Assembly: GCA_024697425.1 (NCBI GenBank)
Contig: JAILFT010000065.1
Coordinates: 1-38,639, forward strand
DNA length: 38,639 nucleotides
Reading direction: 5' to 3'
Source: Butyrivibrio sp.
Lineage (GTDB): Bacteria; Bacillota; Clostridia; Lachnospirales; Lachnospiraceae
The notes below the pieces were generated by a model. The model worked only from the letters and a program-made list of their open reading frames with translations, was not told the DNA's origin and did no database searches. This document shows positions 23,509 to 32,352 of this stretch, piece by piece. The stretch's first letter is position 1. Each line of letters begins with the position of its first letter. Position numbers and translations under genes: made by a program.

Positions 23509-23745
23509 ATGAGAGACTACCTCGATGATAAGCTTTCAAAGAAAAACATTAAGGATGAAGAGAGAAAAAAGAATCCTCCCGTGAATGACGACGAGGAGGA
23601 AGAAACATATCTTTATGATATCAGAAAGCCCATGGAATTCATAAATGAGAGCACAACCGGAGTCTTTGACATAACCAAACAGACCGGGCTCAATACCGCC
23701 AAAAGTGTCTTTGACAAGGGTGCTGTATTTAAAACGGGGCTATGA
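23509..23745 (+). CDS. Small acidic protein of unknown function between SH3b protein and ATPase
   Basis: ATG 23509 sits after GGAGGAAGGGG; an in-frame TTG at 23494 lacks a site of its own. The product of 78 residues has a charged N terminus (MRDYLDDKLSKKNIKDEERK), an acidic run (NDDEEEETYLYD) and a C-terminal part with regular TK/GL pattern (GVFDITKQTGLNTAKSVFDK, then GAVFKTGL). No membrane helix or known motif is seen. It lies 12 bases before the AAA+ ATPase gene, so a small adaptor for that enzyme is a reasonable guess. Confidence 0.7.
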   Translation: MRDYLDDKLSKKNIKDEERKKNPPVNDDEEEETYLYDIRKPMEFINESTTGVFDITKQTGLNTAKSVFDKGAVFKTGL

Positions 23746-23757
23746 TGAGGTGCATAG

Positions 23758-26205
23758 ATGGGAAGCTACGAAGACGGTTCAAGGGATAAGCCATTTAAGA
23801 GCTATAACGAGTACATGCAGTATATCTTTGACTGCGTTAACGGATGTCTTGATGCCTATATATCCAAGATGAAGGTCACCTTTGCCAACGGCGAGGGAGG
23901 CTATAAAAACGTGCTTTATCCGGATATCGAGCTGGCAGGAGATGCCTGTAAGAACAGACTGTCCGCTTCCTACAAGGAAAGACTGGGAGTTGCGGAGGAG
24001 GGATCTTCCGGGACGGACACAGCTCTTTTGACCGAGGAAAAGGATGGTTCTGCCAAAGAAAGCGATGATGAGGATGATCTGTTCTCACTGTTCGGCAGCG
24101 GCAATTCTGACTCAGAAAGCAGCAGTGACGATGACGATGATGAGATCGACAACGACCTGATGGCACTTCTTGGAAGCTTTGCCGCCGATAACCCGGTGGA
24201 CGAAGAAGTGGTGGAAGAGTCCAGGGTCTGGGATGTCATTGAAGAGGACACAAAGGTCCCTGTTATAGAGAGGCTGCGGATAATAGACGAGAGGGCTGAG
24301 GCAACCATTGAAAACGGCATCAGTCTGCCCTTCTATGAACTCTGCAAGAGACTTAATTTCGAACCCTTTACCAAGTTCTGTTTTGCCTGCGGAATCCTGT
24401 CTTCCACACAGACGGATTATGCCGGCGTTTTCCATATCATAAACGAGAACGGAGCTCTTTCGGCTCCCACAATAGAATCTGCCGCCAAAGTATTTTTTGG
24501 CTCTGCCTATTCCATAACAGGAGCCTACGGCGACATGTCAGCCTGTCTTGAGCAGCTTCTTCCGGTGCTTCCTTTGCAGGTGCAGGGCAGCATGCCATTT
24601 TCAACAGTTGTTTCCCCTGACAAGAGAATGATCGATTTTCTGTTTGGCCGTGATCCTCTGCTTCTTGATGAGAATTACAGCCGATTTATCAGCATGCTCA
24701 CCGATGACAAGGAGCTTGATCCTGTTATGGCAAACCAGGGAAGGCTGGATGCCATGAGAATCTCCTACAATGACGGTGTCAGGATCTTTTATTACTACGG
24801 TGACGATGGCAGCGGAAGAAGGTTCTTTGTTAAGCACTTTTGCAGAGAGAAGGGCCTTAAGGCCATCACCATCAACTGTAAAAAACTTTTCAACTACGAC
24901 TTCCAGTTTGTGGAGAGAGCTCTCTGGTCCGTTACAAGAGAGTGCATCCTGGCTAAGGCCTGCTGCTGTCTTACCGAGCTGACCTTCAGAGAAGAGGAAA
25001 AGGAGAAGTTCTTCGGTTACATGGATCTTGCTTTTTCCAAGCTCACGGAAAAAGACATTCTGGTATTTGCCATGAGTAAGCTCTTTATAGACTTCAGAGA
25101 GGTCACCAAGAGCCAGTTTACAGACCTTGAGCTTCCGGCTCCCGATACAGGCGAAAGACTTACCTGCTGGGAGTATTTTGCCAAGAGCTTTGATCTTGCT
25201 GAGGATGTGGACCTTCTTGAGATGTCCACCAAGTTCATTTTCACCGCAGGTAAGATCCATGATGCTCTTATTAAGGCCAAATCCCTGTCAAACATGGACA
25301 ATGAGGAGAAGATATCCAGGGCCAGCCTCTTTAAGGGCTGCAATGCCCAGATGAGTTCCGAGCTGTCCCAGAAGGCCACCAGAGTAGAGGCCAAGTTCGG
25401 CTTTGACGATATCGTTATGAACGATGACCAGAGGGAGACCATAACCCATGCCATCGAGCAGATGACCTACAGAAAGCAGGTCTACGAGTCCTGGAACTAT
25501 ACCAGGAAGTATCCTTACGGCCGAGGACTTACGGTTCTTTTGTTTGGTGCTCCCGGTACCGGTAAATCCATGATGGCTCAGGTTATTGCCCATGAGCTTA
25601 ACCTTGAGCTGTACAGAGTTGATATTTCCAAGGTTGTAGACAAGTACGTGGGTGAAACCGAGAAATCCCTGTCAATGATATTCAGAGAGGCCAAAAAATG
25701 TAACGTCGTACTGTTCTTTGACGAGTGCGATACCATCTTTGCGAAGCGTTCCGATGACGGCGGCTCCAATCAGGCATCCGCCAACAACAAGACGGCTCTT
25801 TTGCTTCAGGAAATGGAAGCTTACGACGGAGTCTGCGTTCTGGCCACCAACTACAAGCACAACATCGACCCAGCGTTTTTCAGACGTATGAAATACATCG
25901 TCGAGTTCCAGTTCCCGAATGTGGATACCAGAGAGATGCTGTGGAGGACCACAATTCCCAAGGATACACCTCTTGGAGACGATGTGGATATCAGATTCCT
26001 GGCAGAGAAGTTCGAGTTTGCCGGAGGTAATATCAAGAACTGTATCCTTAATGCGGCTTTCCTTGCGGCAGCAGATCCTACCGCCAACGGCCAGGTCTGC
26101 ATGAGACATTACCTCAATGCCATCAAGTACGAGTTTGTCAAGGTGGGTAAGGTATTTACCAAGTCGGATTTCGAGCCCTACGCCGAGGAGGTCGGACTTG
26201 CATAA
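23758..26205 (+). CDS. AAA+ ATPase of the CIS (Pvc15-like)
   Basis: This 815-residue protein carries a classic AAA module at its C-terminal end: Walker A FGAPGTGKSMMAQVIAHEL (near residue 597), Walker B VVLFFDECDTIFAKR (near 652), sensor 1 VLATNYKHN, and arginine-finger region FFRRMKYIVEFQFP. The N-terminal 550 residues include a Ser/Asp/Glu-rich disordered patch (around 105-125) and a long helical region. CIS clusters nearly always contain such an ATPase (Pvc15/Afp15), which is thought to help assembly or cargo loading. GAGGTG is well spaced before the ATG. It is the last gene before a leader region with hairpins. Confidence 0.9.
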   Translation: MGSYEDGSRDKPFKSYNEYMQYIFDCVNGCLDAYISKMKVTFANGEGGYKNVLYPDIELAGDACKNRLSASYKERLGVAEEGSSGTDTALLTEEKDGSAKESDDEDDLFSLFGSGNSDSESSSDDDDDEIDNDLMALLGSFAADNPVDEEVVEESRVWDVIEEDTKVPVIERLRIIDERAEATIENGISLPFYELCKRLNFEPFTKFCFACGILSSTQTDYAGVFHIINENGALSAPTIESAAKVFFGSAYSITGAYGDMSACLEQLLPVLPLQVQGSMPFSTVVSPDKRMIDFLFGRDPLLLDENYSRFISMLTDDKELDPVMANQGRLDAMRISYNDGVRIFYYYGDDGSGRRFFVKHFCREKGLKAITINCKKLFNYDFQFVERALWSVTRECILAKACCCLTELTFREEEKEKFFGYMDLAFSKLTEKDILVFAMSKLFIDFREVTKSQFTDLELPAPDTGERLTCWEYFAKSFDLAEDVDLLEMSTKFIFTAGKIHDALIKAKSLSNMDNEEKISRASLFKGCNAQMSSELSQKATRVEAKFGFDDIVMNDDQRETITHAIEQMTYRKQVYESWNYTRKYPYGRGLTVLLFGAPGTGKSMMAQVIAHELNLELYRVDISKVVDKYVGETEKSLSMIFREAKKCNVVLFFDECDTIFAKRSDDGGSNQASANNKTALLLQEMEAYDGVCVLATNYKHNIDPAFFRRMKYIVEFQFPNVDTREMLWRTTIPKDTPLGDDVDIRFLAEKFEFAGGNIKNCILNAAFLAAADPTANGQVCMRHYLNAIKYEFVKVGKVFTKSDFEPYAEEVGLA

Positions 26206-26217
26206 ATGTGAGGTATC

Positions 26218-26240
26218 ATCTGCCTTTTTCACCGGCAGAT
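26218..26240 (+). terminator. Hairpin after the ATPase gene, no U-tail
   Basis: ATCTGCC (26218-26224) and GGCAGAT (26234-26240) form a perfect 7-bp stem with a 9-base loop. The following bases (TCGTATAAAG) lack a T-run. It may stabilise or trim the 3' end of the CIS mRNA rather than terminate transcription by itself. Confidence 0.4.
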
Positions 26241-26270
26241 TCGTATAAAGATATAGATTAAAAATGCCGA

Positions 26271-26276
26271 TATAAT
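26271..26276 (+). promoter_or_regulatory. Candidate -10 box TATAAT upstream of the surface-protein unit
   Basis: A perfect TATAAT lies about 95 bases before the surface protein's ATG, in A/T-rich DNA. No good -35 box is seen 16-18 bases upstream (AAGATA at 17). If it is used, the transcript would begin near 26283 and include the hairpin and U-run that follow. Confidence 0.4.
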
Positions 26277-26309
26277 ACGAGAGAATATACACTTTTAGAC
26301 TGAAATTTA

Positions 26310-26345
26310 AGGCTGCCGGGAACCCGACGGCTTATTGGTCTTTTT
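26310..26345 (+). terminator. Terminator-like hairpin with U-run in the leader of the surface-protein gene
   Basis: AGGCTGCCGG (26310-26319) pairs with CCGACGGCTT (26324-26333) with one mismatch (C26316/A26327), two G-U pairs and loop GAAC. TCTTTTT ends at 26345, shortly after. It could end the CIS operon or, since a -10 box lies upstream and the next gene only 25 bases downstream, act as an attenuator for the surface protein. Confidence 0.5.
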
Positions 26346-26370
26346 CCGGAAAGATTATGAGGGGAACGTT

Positions 26371-29300
26371 ATGAAAGTGAATCTGAGGAAGAAGTTTAAT
26401 AATCTTAAAGCAGGGGCAAAGAGAATATTTATCGGGATGCTTATCCTGTGCCTTATTTGTACGGCATCGGGAATAGGGACCATATTTGCATATGCTGATG
26501 AGCCGGATCCAATTGTAGCTGAGCCGGAGCCCACAGATCCCACGGAGCCCACAGACCCTGCGGAGCCCACAGATCCCACAGAGCCCACAGAGCCCACAGA
26601 GCCCACAGAACCCACAGAACCCACAGAACCCACAGAACCCACGGACCCTACGGATCCCACAGATCCTACGGATCCCACGGACCCTACAGAACCCACGGAC
26701 CCCACAGATCCTACAGATCCCACAGACCCGGAAGATCCTGAAAATCCTGTAGAACCGGCAGACCCTGCAGAGGGAGAGGGCGGGGAAGAAATCGATTATC
26801 TGTACAGACCTAATGACATCGGTGTCACACATACCAAGTATCATTATGACGCTGATGGAAACGAGATAATAGATGATGAGAATGAAGCCTGCGAGATCAA
26901 TGAGGAGGGCATCTGTGAAAAATGTCATGCCCTGAAGCCGCAAGAAGAAGACCCGGCGCTGGTGGGTATTGCACCGACTATCAGTGATGACGACCTCAAG
27001 ACAAAGATATTCGGGTATTTCTTTTCTGTCGTACCTGCTACAAGTGCTCTGACCTACAACGGAGAAGATCAGGTACTGATGACTTATGATAATTTGTCGT
27101 ATTCAGATAAGGAAACCGCTATAGGTAATTATAAGTTTAGGGCGATAAGTCAGATGCAGATAAATGGAGCACTTGCCGGAACGGATGATCCTACTGTATA
27201 TAGAAAGGATGCAGATACATATAATCTGACTCTCACAGCACAACTGCATTACGAGAAAAATCAACTTGATTCTGGGTTTATGGAAGTAAGCACGACTTAC
27301 ACGATTACCATCGATAAGATTCCCATTACTGACGACAGTATTTCAAAAACTTTCAAGAACGGACTTGTTTCCGGAGGAGAGCAGTATACCGTTGACTATA
27401 TCCAGTCAGATGCAGAAGAGGATAGCTTCAGAGATCCTTTGAATTTCGTGTTAAGCGGTCATAGTCTTACTAAAGATACCGATTACACCATATCCGAAAA
27501 CCTATGGAGCAGTGATGATTATCCGGAAGCCGGCAAGGGTTATTACCTGACTTACACAGGAACAGGTAACTTTACAGGTACAATAGTTGTCGACATCACA
27601 GTTCCATATACAACTATTCCGGATATGATTTATACCGGACCTGTAGAAGATAATGTAATGTACATCCAGACTGAAGTCTCTGCCCCGGCCGGTTATGAGA
27701 TGTTCTCAGAGCTCCCCAATCCTAAAGGCAGTGCTTCTCCGGGAACCATAACAGCCAATGATATCGGAAACAACAGTGTAACTTTTTACATGAGAAAATC
27801 GGGCACCACAAATTCCTATAAGAGGACTGTTACTTTTAATATTTCTCCGATATCTCTTGCTTCAACCTTTGTTACATATGGCCCGTTTAATGATGGAATA
27901 TCCTCAGAAGACGGAACTACCATTGATTATAATAATTCCAGAGAGAGCAGTTTTACCGATCCGATTAACGTAAAGGCAGTTGTAGGAGATCAAACATATG
28001 ATCTTACTGCAGGAGAAAGCTATACGGTATCCAATGACCTTCCCGCTGATTTACTTAAAGCAGGGGAAACCTATCATATCACTCTTACCGGAATTGAGCC
28101 CTATACAGGTACCAAGGAAATACCGGTATCGGTAAAAGAACCTGCACTTCAGTTCAGCAGTGACAGTATAAACTGGGGAGACAATCAGGGACATTATGAC
28201 AGAGAGGTATATATTAAGGCATCTGAAAGGGATAAATATGATATAAGTACGACAACTGACGGGTCGGTACCTTTTAGCGGAACGGTTCACATTGATACAG
28301 CGTATGAAGAAGAAAGCCTTAACCTATACCTTAAGGTAAAGGATAGTAATAATCCCGGAAGAATAATAGGGACTTCTGCCGAAGTGACAGTTGGTGTTGA
28401 CATCAGTGACCCAAGAGTAAGTGCTGCCATTTCCGAAAATGTGATTTATACGCCGGAATCTTCCGGGGAGTCGTGCATAGATATCACAAAGCTTCTTGGA
28501 ACAGATTATTCCGGTACCGTAAGCCTTAAGTACAATGACGGAACACTGCAGGAGAACCTTGTAGCGGGAACCCATTATGAACTGGTTAATCCCGTTATTA
28601 CAGAACCTGCATCTGTATCCGAAGATGGTACAACCTATTTTCTGACCGTAAAAGGTCTTCCTTCCGGTGGATTTATCGGGGAGAGAAAAATCGGAGTTGT
28701 TGTACCTTCAAAGAAGCTTCTTTTTGACGGAAGTGAAAAAGCAGATGACTCTGTATATATTAATCACGTGGCAATAAAAGTGGCTGACTCCGGATATTCA
28801 ATAGGCCTTACTGCCAGTGATCTGGGTGAGTCAGTAACCTATGATAAGGCAGGTAATAATCAGACAGTAACTGTTTATATAAGAAATACCGGTGAAGGTG
28901 GTCACATCAGCAAGCAGACTATTACAGGACTTAATGTAAGCAAGCCTGAATTGCTGTATGCCGGAAAGCCCACCATGTCCGACTTCTACGAGATATCCGT
29001 AGAGCTGAGCGCTAATCTATACGATATTGTGAAAGTCGTGGAGGCAGACGGAACTTCCGCCACACCGGATAATCCAACAGGTGACGGAACCTTCTCAAAC
29101 GGCAAGTACACAAGAACTAAAGAGGGAACAGACCAGTCTTTTACCGTATATGTTCGTTACAAGGATTCGGATGAAAGTGTTGATCCTATCGCCATAGAAG
29201 TTACAGGACTGAATATCTATCCCGGTGGCTATACGGATTTGAATCTCAGATACAACGGAGAGCTTGCAAGAAAGCCCTGGTATAATGCCAACGTCAGTAT

Positions 29301-31467
29301 CACTGCTGACGGTTACGATGTTGCGGAGTATGAATCCACCTCTTACAAGAGCAGTTATGTAGTAAAGGATGAAGGAAAGAATAAAGTTGACCTTTCTTTC
29401 CGGTTCAGAAATGATACTGCCCGCGTTGAGTCTGTAAGAGATATTGAGATCAACATTGACAAGACTCCCGGCACCGGAAGGATCAAGGTAGGTGACTACA
29501 CCAGCAGCTCTTTTGTATCATCGGATGATCTGGCAAAGGCCTTTGACAGCGCCGAAGAGATTACTATTTCGGGAGAGGACGCCCTCTCAGGAGTGGATTA
29601 CATCAGATACTTCCTTACCGACACCTATTACGAGGACGTAGCTGCTCTTAAGGCCGCTGTTCCTCCTACCTCGGAGTCGACGCAGTGGAAGACCTACAGC
29701 GATGACAGCAAGCCGACACTCGTAGAGAACAAAAAGAATTATCTCTACGCCATCACCTATGACAAGGCCGGAAACAGCACGTTTATTTCCTCCGGCAAGC
29801 TTGCCTGCTCAACAGCAAAGGCAACAGGCGAGATAAAGGTGGGTAAGTACTCAAGTAAGAAGTTCCAGACTTCCGACACCAATGCCATGTATGTCAACAA
29901 GCCTCAGAAGGTTGCCATAACAGCAAGTACCGAGGGCATGGAAATCGAGAAGATCGAATACTACATCAGTGACACCTACTATTCTTCCTCTGAGGAGGTT
30001 GAGGCAGGAATCAGGGACAGAAGCTCCAGCTGGAGAACCTATTCCGCAAGCGCACAGCCTGAGACCACCCTCAAGGAAAAGAAGAATTATGTATACGCAA
30101 GGATAACCGACGGAGCAGGTAATTATACTTATCTCTCCACAGCCGCAGTTGTATATGACACAGTGGCACCTAAGCTTACCACCTACAAGGCTGTACGTTC
30201 CGACACCGGTACCGGTGCTACGGTTGCCTTTGCAGGATCGGATGACCTTTCCGGAATCAACAGATTCAAGATCGTTGTCAGGGAAAAGACCTCCGATAAT
30301 ATGACGCCTCCCGACAAGAATTACATGATGGATATGGGTGGCTTCATAGAAGTTGGCAGTTCAGACGGAAAAGAGGCAGTGGCTTCCTATGATGTTAAAG
30401 ACCTTGAAGCCGGCAAGACCTATATGCTCTACTTTGCAGCTGTAGACAGAGCAGGCAATATAAGCAATGTCAAGCAGCAGGAACTCAAAGCAGGCAGCGA
30501 GCAGGCAGCAGGAAGCGGTTCAGGTTCAGGCTCAGGCAGCTCCGGCTCCGGTTCGGGCTCGGGTGGCCTTACTCCTGCACCAAACGGAATAGCAGGTTCA
30601 GGCCCTATAACCAAGACCCCGGGCAATATCCCTTCCAAGACTCCTGCGACTCCGACTACGGCAGAGAGGATTGCCGGAACTACCATCAACAGAGAGCCAT
30701 ATATTGCCGAGGCTACAGGAAATGTCAGGATTGGTGAAATAGAGACTTCAGGCTGGAACAGGATATCCCATGAAGTCAAAGTTGCCGATAAAGGCGCACA
30801 GCTTGAAGTGGAGATGAGCGGTACCTCCAATGTATCGGGAGAGCTCTTTTCCGCAATGAAGGAAAGGGATGTTACCACGAGACTTCGTATGGCAGAAGGT
30901 GTGAAGTGGGAGATCACCTCATCGGATGTTGCCGATGCCTCTGCATCCAATATTGACCTTGGAGTAAAACTCGGAAGTAAGGCAATTCCTTCCGGTGTTA
31001 TACAGCAGCTTTCAGGCTCATATCCTCATGTGGAGTTCTCCATAAACCATGAGGGAGACTTTGGATTTACCGCTACCATCATCGTTCCGGTGGGAGCATC
31101 AAACAGCGGCAAGTACGCGACTTTGTACCGCTATGATGCTGATGCAAGAACAGCTACGGTTGAGGGAAATACCACGGTTGATGATCTTGGATATGCAAGA
31201 TTCCCTATGACCCATGCATCTGAGTACACGGTGGTGATCACCACGGATAAACTCCTGGCAGCAGCTGATACACCTTCCGATGTGGAGGAAGGAACCGTGA
31301 TCCCGACAAATGACACTGTAAGGCTCAGACTTACCGATATATTTGCCTTCAGAGGCGATGTTCGCGTGTGGCTGTTCTTTATAGCATTCCTGAGTGCAGT
31401 TGCCTGCCTGATCATACTGTTTTTGCCGCAGCTTCAGAGAAAAGACGATTCAGGGGATGAACTTTAA
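26371..31467 (+). CDS. Large membrane-anchored surface protein with Pro-Thr-Asp/Glu repeat and Ig-like domains
   Basis: ATG 26371 follows GAGGGGA; an in-frame TTG at 26335 overlaps the terminator and is rejected. The 1698-residue product has a signal peptide (positive MKVNLRKKFNNLKAGAKR, hydrophobic core, likely cut after AYA near residue 42), about 27 tripeptides of the (E/D)PT type, a CEICEKC-like pair of cysteines, and many beta-sandwich repeats typical of adhesive surface proteins (IDKIPITDDSIS, GYYLTYTGTGNFTG, VAPKLTTYKAVRSDTGTGAT). A Gly-Ser linker precedes a C-terminal domain and a membrane helix (about 1666-1686) with a short charged tail (LQRKDDSGDEL). There is no LPXTG. It projects from the cell; whether it serves the CIS is unknown. 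Confidence 0.85.
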   Translation: MKVNLRKKFNNLKAGAKRIFIGMLILCLICTASGIGTIFAYADEPDPIVAEPEPTDPTEPTDPAEPTDPTEPTEPTEPTEPTEPTEPTEPTDPTDPTDPTDPTDPTEPTDPTDPTDPTDPEDPENPVEPADPAEGEGGEEIDYLYRPNDIGVTHTKYHYDADGNEIIDDENEACEINEEGICEKCHALKPQEEDPALVGIAPTISDDDLKTKIFGYFFSVVPATSALTYNGEDQVLMTYDNLSYSDKETAIGNYKFRAISQMQINGALAGTDDPTVYRKDADTYNLTLTAQLHYEKNQLDSGFMEVSTTYTITIDKIPITDDSISKTFKNGLVSGGEQYTVDYIQSDAEEDSFRDPLNFVLSGHSLTKDTDYTISENLWSSDDYPEAGKGYYLTYTGTGNFTGTIVVDITVPYTTIPDMIYTGPVEDNVMYIQTEVSAPAGYEMFSELPNPKGSASPGTITANDIGNNSVTFYMRKSGTTNSYKRTVTFNISPISLASTFVTYGPFNDGISSEDGTTIDYNNSRESSFTDPINVKAVVGDQTYDLTAGESYTVSNDLPADLLKAGETYHITLTGIEPYTGTKEIPVSVKEPALQFSSDSINWGDNQGHYDREVYIKASERDKYDISTTTDGSVPFSGTVHIDTAYEEESLNLYLKVKDSNNPGRIIGTSAEVTVGVDISDPRVSAAISENVIYTPESSGESCIDITKLLGTDYSGTVSLKYNDGTLQENLVAGTHYELVNPVITEPASVSEDGTTYFLTVKGLPSGGFIGERKIGVVVPSKKLLFDGSEKADDSVYINHVAIKVADSGYSIGLTASDLGESVTYDKAGNNQTVTVYIRNTGEGGHISKQTITGLNVSKPELLYAGKPTMSDFYEISVELSANLYDIVKVVEADGTSATPDNPTGDGTFSNGKYTRTKEGTDQSFTVYVRYKDSDESVDPIAIEVTGLNIYPGGYTDLNLRYNGELARKPWYNANVSITADGYDVAEYESTSYKSSYVVKDEGKNKVDLSFRFRNDTARVESVRDIEINIDKTPGTGRIKVGDYTSSSFVSSDDLAKAFDSAEEITISGEDALSGVDYIRYFLTDTYYEDVAALKAAVPPTSESTQWKTYSDDSKPTLVENKKNYLYAITYDKAGNSTFISSGKLACSTAKATGEIKVGKYSSKKFQTSDTNAMYVNKPQKVAITASTEGMEIEKIEYYISDTYYSSSEEVEAGIRDRSSSWRTYSASAQPETTLKEKKNYVYARITDGAGNYTYLSTAAVVYDTVAPKLTTYKAVRSDTGTGATVAFAGSDDLSGINRFKIVVREKTSDNMTPPDKNYMMDMGGFIEVGSSDGKEAVASYDVKDLEAGKTYMLYFAAVDRAGNISNVKQQELKAGSEQAAGSGSGSGSGSSGSGSGSGGLTPAPNGIAGSGPITKTPGNIPSKTPATPTTAERIAGTTINREPYIAEATGNVRIGEIETSGWNRISHEVKVADKGAQLEVEMSGTSNVSGELFSAMKERDVTTRLRMAEGVKWEITSSDVADASASNIDLGVKLGSKAIPSGVIQQLSGSYPHVEFSINHEGDFGFTATIIVPVGASNSGKYATLYRYDADARTATVEGNTTVDDLGYARFPMTHASEYTVVITTDKLLAAADTPSDVEEGTVIPTNDTVRLRLTDIFAFRGDVRVWLFFIAFLSAVACLIILFLPQLQRKDDSGDEL
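26527..26772 (+). repeat. Tripeptide-coding repeat, (E/D)PT array, 9-bp period
   Basis: About 27 consecutive units such as gagcccaca, gatcccacg and gaaccc aca encode EPT or DPT with occasional A, E or N replacements at the end. It forms a rigid extended acidic stalk just after the signal peptide. The homogeneous block of EPT units in the middle suggests slippage and copy-number change. Confidence 0.9.
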
Positions 31468-32342
31468 TGGCTTACATAGAAGAAATAATACCCGGTAATC
31501 TACAGGCTTTCGACTTACTTATTCCGGATGTTCTGAAAAAAGAGTCCGTTTTACATGGGGGCTTTCACTTCTACGGAATAAGTGAGTCAGATGAAGCCGT
31601 CGGGTGCGTTATAACCGAAGACAGAGCGGATACCGCACAGATCCGTTACCTGTACATTGCTCCTTTTCTTCGGGGCAGCGGGGTAATGGATCAGATGCTC
31701 ATGACTCTTTTCCTGGAGCTTAGAGAAAGCGGCTACGGGAAAGTGGCCATGGATTATATCCCCGGTGAATATGAGGTGCTCACTCATATGTCCAGGCGTT
31801 TGGGTTTTACAGAAGACAGGATGGACCTTTCTTTTTTCAGATTTAAAGCTGAGGACATAAAAAAGTGCGCGGTTGCCTCCTATGATCCCAGGGGAATAAT
31901 CCGTATGAAATATCTGCCGGAAGACAAGAAAGAAAGGCTTTTTAAGATGATCGATAAAAGCTTTTCTTTTTATGATTTTAATTTGCCGGGAAGAGGCGAC
32001 ATCCTTCCCTACAGCATGGTATATCTGGAATCCGAACAGCCCAGGGGAGCGCTTATTGTTCAGAGCCCCAGTATTTCCGTCCTGCCAGCCACGGAGGACA
32101 TAAAGAGATTCCCGGAACCCGGATCTCTTGATCTTACTTTGTTCTTTGTCGGGACCACAACACTGAAGGCGCCGCTGTATCTTTTGAGCGGTCTGTGCCG
32201 CGTCATCCGGAAAGAGATCGATGACAAAGTCATCATGACCGGATACTTCCCGGAAGGCCATGTATCAAGGCTTCTGGAGGGAACCCTCGGTATCAGAGGA
32301 AGCCATGAGGTCAGAGCGACACTGAATCTGTCAACTATTTAG
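31467..32342 (+). CDS. GNAT-family acetyltransferase-like protein
   Basis: Residues 1-130 of 291 follow the GNAT fold: HFYGISESDEAVGCVITEDR, then IRYLYIAPFLRGSGVMDQML with MTLFLELRESGYGKVAMDYI. The acetyl-CoA loop reads RGSGVM, so the last Gly/Ala of the usual Q/R-x-x-G-x-G/A is replaced by Met. The C-terminal half (PRGIIRMKYLPEDKKERLF, then LTLFFVGTTTLKAPLYLLSG) may be a second, degenerate GNAT-like domain. Its ATG overlaps the TAA of the surface-protein gene (TAATG), so the two are coupled. A substrate cannot be read from sequence. Cofactor binding looks possible but not certain. Confidence 0.7.
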   Translation: MAYIEEIIPGNLQAFDLLIPDVLKKESVLHGGFHFYGISESDEAVGCVITEDRADTAQIRYLYIAPFLRGSGVMDQMLMTLFLELRESGYGKVAMDYIPGEYEVLTHMSRRLGFTEDRMDLSFFRFKAEDIKKCAVASYDPRGIIRMKYLPEDKKERLFKMIDKSFSFYDFNLPGRGDILPYSMVYLESEQPRGALIVQSPSISVLPATEDIKRFPEPGSLDLTLFFVGTTTLKAPLYLLSGLCRVIRKEIDDKVIMTGYFPEGHVSRLLEGTLGIRGSHEVRATLNLSTI

Positions 32343-32352
32343 GAGGGGCATT

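Noticed and set aside
1163-26205. Prophage or R-type tailocin
   Set aside because: No capsid, portal, terminase, integrase, holin or lysin genes; DUF4255, DUF4280, Pvc7-like adaptors and an AAA+ ATPase identify a Pvc/Afp-type CIS.
26332-26943. Minus-strand frames rich in Gly-Ser-Val or Cys-Gly repeats
   Set aside because: They are only the reverse reading of the EPT/DPT repeat in the surface-protein gene.
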